The notes under the pieces: model-generated
Seen by the model: the letters and a program-made list of their open reading frames with translations, nothing else
Database searches by the model: none
Told to the model about the DNA's origin: nothing
In this document: positions 41,593 through 47,253 of the stretch, piece after piece
How positions within the stretch are numbered: position 1 is the first letter of the stretch
Layout of the letters: every line of letters starts with the position of its first letter
NCBI GenBank assembly: GCA_002310995.1
Contig: DBYV01000065.1
Coordinates: 1-47,253 of the forward strand
Length of the DNA: 47,253 bases
DNA from: a bacterium UBP6_UBA1177
GTDB lineage: Bacteria > UBP6 > UBA1177
Direction of reading: 5' to 3'
Program-made: the position numbers and the translations under genes

Positions 41593-44046
41593 TTGAAAAA
41601 TTTATATAAGAAATTCATCGGTTTTTCAGCGCGTCACACATATTTTATGGTGATATGTCTCGTTGTCGTCATGGCGTGCGAGCTTTTTTATCTCAAGCAC
41701 AATCTTAAAATCGACACCGATCTGAGGGCTCTTTTCAAAGGTGCGAACGAAACTGTCATCGAGCTTGAAAAAATGGAAAATATCGTCGGGAGTTACTCGA
41801 CGGTTCTTGTCGTTGCTCACTCTTCAGATCGTGATAAAAACATCGAAGCGCTGCGTCAGATAAAGGCGAAAATCGACGGAAACCCGCTTGTCAGATTCAT
41901 CGAATTCGACCGCGATGTCGAGTATCTTGAAAAAAACGCCCTTCTTTTCGCCAGTGTTGAAGAACTTCAGAAGATAAAGGATGAAATAAACGGCGAGATC
42001 GCGAAAGCGGTCAAAAGAGAACTCTCTTTCGGTGAAAACAAGGACGAATCTGAAAAAAATGCAGAAAAAACTGCCGAAAAAGACGAAGAATCTTCCGATC
42101 TTACCTCAAAAATGGATGAAGTCCTGAAAAGGGCGGAAGATTACCGCGTAAAATATAAAATGGACAAGTTTTTCGAAGTGGAGAAGGGAACTTATGTGGC
42201 TATGAAAGTGCGTCCTGCCGGCGGAGAAACCAATGTCGCTGACAGCAAGAAAATCGTTGATCTGCTTGAAAAGGCGATAGCCGAAGTTCAGCCCGAAAAA
42301 CTGGGTGTCGAAGTTGAGGCAGGCGGGCTTTTCCGCAACAAACTGCGCGAAATGACTGCGATTTACAACGATGTCTTTTCGACTTTAGCGATCTGCATAA
42401 TCCTGCTTTCTCTCACAATAATCTTCTATTTCAGGTCTATCAAAGCGCTTTTTATCGTATTTTTTCCGCTTTCAGTCGGAGTTCTGAGCGCGATTTCGGC
42501 AATGCAGTTCTTTGTCGGCGGATTCAACATCATTTCTGCTTTCTCGTTCACGATTTTATATGGTCTCGGAATCGACTTTTCGATCCATCTTCTCGGTCGT
42601 TTCAGCGAACAGGTGGCCAAAACAGAGAGCAGCGAAGAGGCTCTGAAACTTTCTCTGCCGAACACGATGCCTTCGATTTTTTCAGGCGCGATAACGACAG
42701 TAGCAGCATTTTTCTCGCTCATAATGATAGATTTCAAAGGTTTTTCCGACTTCGGCTTAGCGGCGGCTCTCGGCGTTTCGACCTCTTTCATCGCGATTAT
42801 GATATTTTTCCCGGCTGTCGTTTTTCTTTTCGACAAATTCGGTAAGTTGAAAATCAAGGCAAGAACGACCGATTTTCTGGCTTCCGTTTTCGTCCGCTTC
42901 TCCAAGAAACCGGCTCTTGTCACCGCGATTTTCCTTTTTATAACGGTTATTGCGGCAGTTTCGGTAAAATTCGGCTCGATAGAATACAATTTTGACAATC
43001 TGACTTTTCCCGGAAAATACGCTGACACGATAACCAATCACTATGTCACAGCTCAGAAAAAGGAGAAAACCGATGCACTTTCGACCGGCCTTCCGTCGTT
43101 TATAGTGACTGCTTCGGCTGAAGAGACCGAGGATGCGACAAGAGTTCTCACAAAAATGAAAAAGGAAAAATCGACTTCTATCGAATTGAAGGATCTGATC
43201 TCGATATACACCTTCCTGCCTGAAGATCAGGAGGAGAAGATCAGAATAATCAAAAGTATAAAAAGACTGATCGAGCGAAAAATAAACCTTTTCAGCGATT
43301 CTGAAATTGAGAAATTCAATAAGGAATTCAAGCCTTTTCTCGAAGTCGATTCCGTTATGGACCGTGAAAAACTTCCCGATTGGATAACAGACAAACTTTC
43401 TCTCAAAGACGGCTCTTCCGACCGCTTCATCATGGTTGCTCTGGGCGGCAACAAATCGAATGTCGAAGATGTTATGCGGATAAAGAACGAATTCGGTACA
43501 ATTCACGGAAATATTAATGATTACAAACTGTTGGGTTCTTATATGCTTCTTGGTGAAATCGAAAAAGTCATTGATATCCATGTTCCGCTTGCCATTGTTT
43601 TTGCATTCTGCTCGGTATTTATCGTGCTTCTTCTGCTTTACCGCTCGTTCGTCAATGCTTTTGTCGTTTTTCTTCCGCTTGCAGCCGGTATTCTCTGGAT
43701 GATCCTCGTTGCGGTTTGCTTCGGCATAAAGTTCAATGTTTTCAATATGATAATCATTCCGACAGTTATCGGTACCGGCATAGATTCTGCAATTCACATC
43801 TACTACCGATACCGCTCTTCGGCAGATTCGATGATAGAAAACCTCAAAAATACCGGAGGATCCGTTTTTTATTCGTCACTGACAACGTTAGTCGGTTTCG
43901 GCAGTGTCGCTCTGGCAAAGCATAAAGGCCTGCAGTCAATAGGGATCATGGCTTCGATCGGAATCATCATGGTCACTCTGGTCAATCTTGTTTTCTTCCC
44001 AGTCATCATCAAGTGGATCGAAGATCTCAGAAAGAAAAAAGCGTAA
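41593..44046 (+). CDS. RND/MMPL-family transporter
   Basis: 817 residues from a TTG at 41593 with AGAGG upstream. Layout: one N-terminal membrane helix (YFMVICLVVVMACELFYL), a large periplasmic loop including a charged helical part (about residues 130-200), then five or six helices with a sterol-sensing-like core (YGLGIDFSIHLLGRF). A second loop and a second helix set with IGTGIDSAIHIYYRYR follow. The paired GxGIDxxIH motifs mark the MMPL/HpnN-type RND group, which moves lipids or hydrophobic compounds by proton motive force. The substrate is unknown. Confidence 0.88.
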   Translation: MKNLYKKFIGFSARHTYFMVICLVVVMACELFYLKHNLKIDTDLRALFKGANETVIELEKMENIVGSYSTVLVVAHSSDRDKNIEALRQIKAKIDGNPLVRFIEFDRDVEYLEKNALLFASVEELQKIKDEINGEIAKAVKRELSFGENKDESEKNAEKTAEKDEESSDLTSKMDEVLKRAEDYRVKYKMDKFFEVEKGTYVAMKVRPAGGETNVADSKKIVDLLEKAIAEVQPEKLGVEVEAGGLFRNKLREMTAIYNDVFSTLAICIILLSLTIIFYFRSIKALFIVFFPLSVGVLSAISAMQFFVGGFNIISAFSFTILYGLGIDFSIHLLGRFSEQVAKTESSEEALKLSLPNTMPSIFSGAITTVAAFFSLIMIDFKGFSDFGLAAALGVSTSFIAIMIFFPAVVFLFDKFGKLKIKARTTDFLASVFVRFSKKPALVTAIFLFITVIAAVSVKFGSIEYNFDNLTFPGKYADTITNHYVTAQKKEKTDALSTGLPSFIVTASAEETEDATRVLTKMKKEKSTSIELKDLISIYTFLPEDQEEKIRIIKSIKRLIERKINLFSDSEIEKFNKEFKPFLEVDSVMDREKLPDWITDKLSLKDGSSDRFIMVALGGNKSNVEDVMRIKNEFGTIHGNINDYKLLGSYMLLGEIEKVIDIHVPLAIVFAFCSVFIVLLLLYRSFVNAFVVFLPLAAGILWMILVAVCFGIKFNVFNMIIIPTVIGTGIDSAIHIYYRYRSSADSMIENLKNTGGSVFYSSLTTLVGFGSVALAKHKGLQSIGIMASIGIIMVTLVNLVFFPVIIKWIEDLRKKKA

Positions 44047-44057
44047 TTCGGGGTCTT

Positions 44058-44215
44058 GGGGCTCCCACTTTGGGGGAACTGGCGGTCGCTGAGCCTCGGT
44101 TCCTTAGCTATTCGAATGAGTCGAAGCGGCGACTGAGAGGGCCAAATCCCTGATCCTTTCCGTAGGGAACACCCTGCGTGGCGTTCCGTTTCGCCATCTC
44201 AAAACGGAAATGTGG
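44058..44215. repeat. Palindromic dispersed-repeat-like block
   Basis: The gap 44047-44443 has no gene. Its first 170 bases are locally G/C-rich and full of small palindromes: TCCC with GGGGGA around 44063-44077, ATTCGAAT (44110-44117), AGTCG/CGACT (44119-44134) and TTCCGTTT/AAACGGAA (44184-44191 with 44202-44209). The wording GGGGGAACTGGC...GACTGAGAGG resembles REP/MITE-like intergenic repeats of other bacteria. The rest of the gap is AT-rich. Confidence 0.55.
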
Positions 44216-44301
44216 GGGAAAATTAAAGATTATTTTTTGATTCTTTCACTGACTTCTTTCATTGAAAAATCAAGATTTTTATTGCAATATTCAAAAATTT
44301 G

Positions 44302-44329
44302 TTGACTATAATTCTAAAATTTATATTTT
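44302..44329 (+). promoter_or_regulatory. Possible promoter of the ORF6N gene
   Basis: TTGACT (44302-44307), 16 nt, TATTTT (44324-44329). The leader would be about 108 nt and contains a small hairpin CCAC/GTGG (44423-44436) that holds part of the ribosome binding site. Confidence 0.33.
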
Positions 44330-44443
44330 GATTATCGTTATATCTTTGTTTTATGGAATTGAATGTGGAAAATGAAATTGAAAAAGAGTCTTGACTAAGA
44401 GAATAAACACAATGAGCGAAAACCACGAATTTGTGGAGATGTG

Positions 44444-45358
44444 ATGTCTGGTAAGAATTCTTTAGTAACTGCCGACAATAAAAAAGTTGATGTTGTTGTT
44501 AATAATGACATTGAATATCAAGCCCAAATAGAGAATCTTATTCTCAACATCAGAGATGTTCAGGTTATGCTGGATCGAGACCTGGCGCGGCTATACGGTG
44601 TTTCTACAAGTAGACTTAATGAGCAGGTAAAGCGAAATATTGAACGTTTTCCTGCATCTTTCCGATTTCAACTGAAAGAAACCGAGCGCGATGAGCTTGT
44701 CGCAATTTGCGATAACCTAAAAACATTAAAATTCACTCCGACGCTTCCGTATGTTTTTACTGAACAGGGAATCGCGCAGCTTTCATCTGTCTTGCACACT
44801 CCTACGGCAATAAAAGTCAGCGTCATGATTATGAACGCTTTTGTAAATATGCGTCGTTTTCTGACAGCCAATGCAGCAGTTTTTCAGCGATTGGAACTTA
44901 TTGAAAAACATCAGTTGTCAACAGACAAGCGGATAGATGAAATTTTCACAAAAATAGATAGACAGTTGCAGCCTTCGCAGGGAATTTTCTTCAACGGTCA
45001 GATTTTCGATGCCTACACATTTGTGTGCGACCTGATCCGCAGTGCGAAAAAGCAGATAATATTATTCGACAATTATATTGATGACAGCGTTCTGAAAATG
45101 CTCGACAAGCATGGTGAAGGTGTTGATGTCCGCATTTTGACCAAAAGCATTTCTCCGCAGCTGCTGCTTGATATTGACAAGCATAATTCACAATATTCTC
45201 CAATTAAATTAGAAGTTTTCACGAATTCCCATGACCGCTTTCTCTGCATTGATGACACGGTTTATCACGTCGGGGCTTCACTCAAGGATTTGGGCAAAAA
45301 GTGGTTCGGTTTTAACAAAATGGAAATCGATACTGAGAGTTTGATGAAAAAATTATGA
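44444..45358 (+). CDS. ORF6N-domain protein with PLD-like C-terminal domain
   Basis: 304 residues. Residues about 27-140 are an ORF6N domain, a DNA-binding module of phage and mobile antirepressors: VQVMLDRDLARLYGVSTSRL, RNIERFPASFRFQL and YVFTEQGIAQLSSVL. A short helix links to a C-terminal alpha/beta domain (NGQIFDAYTFVCDLIRSAKK) with HDRFLCID, an HxRx4D variant of the phospholipase-D HKD motif with Arg for Lys. ATG at 44444 has GGAG 5 nt away; the GTG at 44441 is too close. It stands alone among palindromic repeats, which suggests a mobile or phage-derived origin. The function is unproven. Confidence 0.85.
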   Translation: MSGKNSLVTADNKKVDVVVNNDIEYQAQIENLILNIRDVQVMLDRDLARLYGVSTSRLNEQVKRNIERFPASFRFQLKETERDELVAICDNLKTLKFTPTLPYVFTEQGIAQLSSVLHTPTAIKVSVMIMNAFVNMRRFLTANAAVFQRLELIEKHQLSTDKRIDEIFTKIDRQLQPSQGIFFNGQIFDAYTFVCDLIRSAKKQIILFDNYIDDSVLKMLDKHGEGVDVRILTKSISPQLLLDIDKHNSQYSPIKLEVFTNSHDRFLCIDDTVYHVGASLKDLGKKWFGFNKMEIDTESLMKKL

Positions 45359-45375
45359 TGTCGGCTTTGTCGGAG

Positions 45376-45394
45376 TGCGGGCGGCTCGCCCGCA
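45376..45394 (+). terminator. Strong hairpin after the ORF6N gene
   Basis: TGCGGGCG, loop GCT, CGCCCGCA (45376-45394), followed only by ATTGTTT, so the U-tract is weak. It is either the terminator of the ORF6N gene or another dispersed GC-rich palindrome. Confidence 0.55.
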
Positions 45395-45475
45395 TTGTTT
45401 CCCGTATTTATGCTGAATTTATTTAAGTGACGAATTAACCTTTGGACTGATAATAAGTGGTTTCTTGCGTGTTGA

Positions 45476-46858
45476 TTACGGGTGACACTCTTCCTTTGGC
45501 ATTGGTGGAACACCATATTTGCACACACAATCATCCAATTTGTCATTCGGGCTTGTATACTCTGGACATAATGCCATTTGATCATACAAAATTTCTTTTC
45601 CTTTCAAATCATCACCACCTGGACAATATATCTCCATGGTTCTTAATTTGTCAACTATGGTTGTTAATTCAGCACATGCAACACATTTGTTGTTGTAATC
45701 TTTATCTGGATAACTTTTTTGAACCCAAGTATCTAAACTATAATCTACCCAAACATATCCGGCCTTGCATCCGCAGGTGCTGCAATCTGATTTACAGAGC
45801 CTATTATCGCGGGCTTGGAACTCTTCGCATGTGAGGTTACATGCGCTGCCGAAAAGACCTTCATTGCATTTGAAGCGACATTCTGTTGTGCTGGGTTCTT
45901 CAGATAAGGCAGACACTCGAGAAGGAGTCCACGACAATGATGCCCAATTCCAAGTCTGAGTTATTTCTGAAACACTGTTCCACTGCGTGTTTTCAGGAAG
46001 TTCGGGGCAGTTTACCTGACGTGATGTTATTTCCTTTCTGACACAACGGACATCGAAGTTCTCATCGACATTTTTAGATGTTAATTGGCCTCTATTGTAA
46101 AAATCAATACAATAGCCTTGGGTGGCTGTCCAAAATGAAACAATGTCGCCAAATTTACTGCAGTAGGAAGAACCGCCAAGCTCGCAATAAGTTCCACTAC
46201 GAAGAAGCGTTTTCAAAGCTGCAAAAGTCGGAAGCTGCCAGTCATTGAAACCGCCTTCATCCAGTTTTTGACAATAACTGACAGCATCAATCCAGCGCAG
46301 TCTTTCAGGTGATTTACCGGACCAGATCAGGTAGGCTTTTTCCGAGTCAGCATCTAATGCTTCGGAGTCTATGCAGGGAGTCGCACTTGTCGGGCTGCAT
46401 TCGGGAAGATTGGTAGGATTGTCATTTGTGGTGCCGGTGTTATCAGAATCCGGTGCGGAATCACCGTCGTCTGGTGTTGTGTCAGAATCCGGCTGCGAAT
46501 CACCGCCGTCAGGAGTTGTATCGCTGCCGTCAGGAGCTGTATCGCCGCCGTCCGATTGAGTATTAGCATCGTCAGGAATTGAATCGCTGTTGTCTGAATC
46601 ACTGTCAGGTTTTTCCGGATTGCCTGAATCTGTTTTGTCTGAATCATTGATCGGATTTTCAGGATCTTCAACGCAGATGTTGCGCTCTGTATCGCAGAGA
46701 AGTCCTTCGTCGCAGGTTTTGTTCGGATAGCACTCGCCGCCGAGCTTGCCGAAGTTTGAGACTGAATCGCCGCCGTTTTCCGGTTTTGAGGAACCGCCGC
46801 CGCACGAAATCAGGAAAACCGTGCAGAAAAGCGCGAAAACAATGCAGATTTTTTTCAT
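45476..46858 (-). CDS. DUF1566-type lipoprotein with Cys-rich ends
   Basis: 460 residues. The signal peptide ends FLISC (lipobox), then a cysteine module (GGECYPNKTCDEGLLC) and an Asp/Ser/Thr/Pro linker with PDGGDS and PDSDTT repeats. A DUF1566 (Lcl C-terminal) domain follows: LIWSGKSPERLRWIDAVSYC, GFNDWQLPTFAALKTLL, SFWTATQGY and VRCVRK. The end is cysteine-rich and EGF-like (CNEGLFGSACNLTC, CSTCGCKAGYVWVD). GGAGG precedes the ATG. Such proteins are abundant in fibro- and deltaproteobacterial genomes; the role is unknown but surface exposure is likely. Confidence 0.87.
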   Translation of the reverse strand: MKKICIVFALFCTVFLISCGGGSSKPENGGDSVSNFGKLGGECYPNKTCDEGLLCDTERNICVEDPENPINDSDKTDSGNPEKPDSDSDNSDSIPDDANTQSDGGDTAPDGSDTTPDGGDSQPDSDTTPDDGDSAPDSDNTGTTNDNPTNLPECSPTSATPCIDSEALDADSEKAYLIWSGKSPERLRWIDAVSYCQKLDEGGFNDWQLPTFAALKTLLRSGTYCELGGSSYCSKFGDIVSFWTATQGYCIDFYNRGQLTSKNVDENFDVRCVRKEITSRQVNCPELPENTQWNSVSEITQTWNWASLSWTPSRVSALSEEPSTTECRFKCNEGLFGSACNLTCEEFQARDNRLCKSDCSTCGCKAGYVWVDYSLDTWVQKSYPDKDYNNKCVACAELTTIVDKLRTMEIYCPGGDDLKGKEILYDQMALCPEYTSPNDKLDDCVCKYGVPPMPKEECHP

Positions 46859-47160
46859 TATTTTACCTCCGGTTTTTGGTTGTGCGCCGCCGCAAACCTT
46901 AGTGAGTTTAAGGAATTTAGTGAATCTAAGGTGCTCTTAGGGAGCGGCGCGGAAAAAACTATAGAAAAAACTTGACTAGAATTATAGCCGGGACACGCTT
47001 TTTTTAATAATTGCGTTGCGTTGAGCATCATTTTGCCTCGAAAAATTACCTCTAACCCTTCGCCACAATGGAGAGGGGAACAAAAGGGGTGAGGTATAAA
47101 ACCGAAAAAGTTTAGGAAATTTAGGTCGAAAGGCAAGTTTTTGTGTTCTGGCAATTATGG
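46859..47160. other. Intergenic region with short repeats
   Basis: No gene is supported. Two 15-nt direct repeats of the form TTAGTGARTYTAAGG lie at 46899-46913 and 46917-46931 (18-bp period). An imperfect inverted repeat spans 47047-47096, with TACCTC at one end and GAGGTA at the other. The promoter of the DUF1566 gene should be here, but I cannot pick a convincing one. Confidence 0.5.
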
Positions 47161-47253
47161 TTAAAACAAACCGATTTCTTTAAGGAAAACAATAAGCAAA
47201 AGAATAGGCGCTACATATTTTGCAGCAAAAAGAAGTATTTTATGGATCGGTTT
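47161..47253 (-). CDS. C-terminal end of a membrane transporter, possibly NSS family (partial)
   Basis: The last 30 codons and a TAA stop of a minus-strand gene running off the window. The residues are a basic start (KPIHKILL), a single membrane helix with the stretch KYVAPILLLIVFLKEIG, and LF at the end. A final helix with K-Y-V-x-P is typical of sodium:neurotransmitter symporter (NSS/SNF) proteins, though other carriers end similarly. No alternative use of this stretch is evident. Confidence 0.5.
   Translation of the reverse strand, partial: KPIHKILLFAAKYVAPILLLIVFLKEIGLF

Noticed and set aside
44047..44443. Remnant insertion sequence or transposase
   Set aside because: No transposase-like reading frame or long terminal inverted repeats are visible; only small palindromes.
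46858..47154. Minus-strand frame of 98 codons upstream of the DUF1566 gene
   Set aside because: It lies over short direct and inverted repeats, reads as low-complexity Leu/Ser/Asn, and has no binding site or recognisable domain.

Overview
The window reads like a chromosome segment from an uncultured, probably anaerobic Gram-negative bacterium of the Deltaproteobacteria/Myxococcota type. The reasons are indirect: many Asp/Ser/Thr-rich lipoproteins, cysteine motifs of the DGCGGTCG kind, an SGGC-type C-terminal sorting signal, an lgt gene, an RND/MMPL pump, and Feo iron uptake without any oxygen-linked gene in view. The taxonomic guess is an inference. Readable promoters share a 16-nt spacer between -35 and -10.

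Region 1 (1-5.6 kb, minus strand): an feoA-feoA-feoB ferrous-iron operon. Its promoter carries two 14-bp palindromes, one inside the spacer and one just past the -10. Next to it is a polytopic membrane protein with a spermidine-synthase-like domain. Region 2 (5.6-11.8 kb, minus): five tandem paralogous secreted proteins or lipoproteins built around an unrecognised domain of about 130 residues. Two carry a 26-unit, 18-bp satellite coding a TADTSD stalk, and one is frameshifted. Divergent from them is a 1058-residue modular surface protein with a C-terminal anchor (11.9-15.1 kb).

Region 3 (15.3-18.5 kb, plus): two aldehyde dehydrogenases of the ALDH7 and ALDH4 (P5C dehydrogenase) types. Region 4 (18.5-23.2 kb, plus): an AT-rich two-gene cassette encoding two P-loop ATPases. 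The first has a long TPR-like N-terminus and the second ends in a HEPN-type RNase motif. The cassette lies between two near-identical terminators and beside tRNA-Glu and tRNA-Gln. It is the best candidate here for an undescribed system, plausibly anti-phage or abortive infection.

Region 5 (23.5-26.8 kb, minus): envelope proteins of unknown role. Region 6 (27-44 kb, plus): mostly housekeeping genes (ligA, hpf, tRNA-Arg, a Bax-like glucosaminidase, folC, a parvulin-like lipoprotein, prfB, lgt, a YchF-like GTPase, def, an MMPL pump) interspersed with lipoproteins, including a beta-helix pair. Region 7 (44-47.2 kb): an ORF6N/PLD-like gene flanked by palindromic repeats, a DUF1566 lipoprotein, and the last 30 codons of a transporter, possibly of the NSS family.
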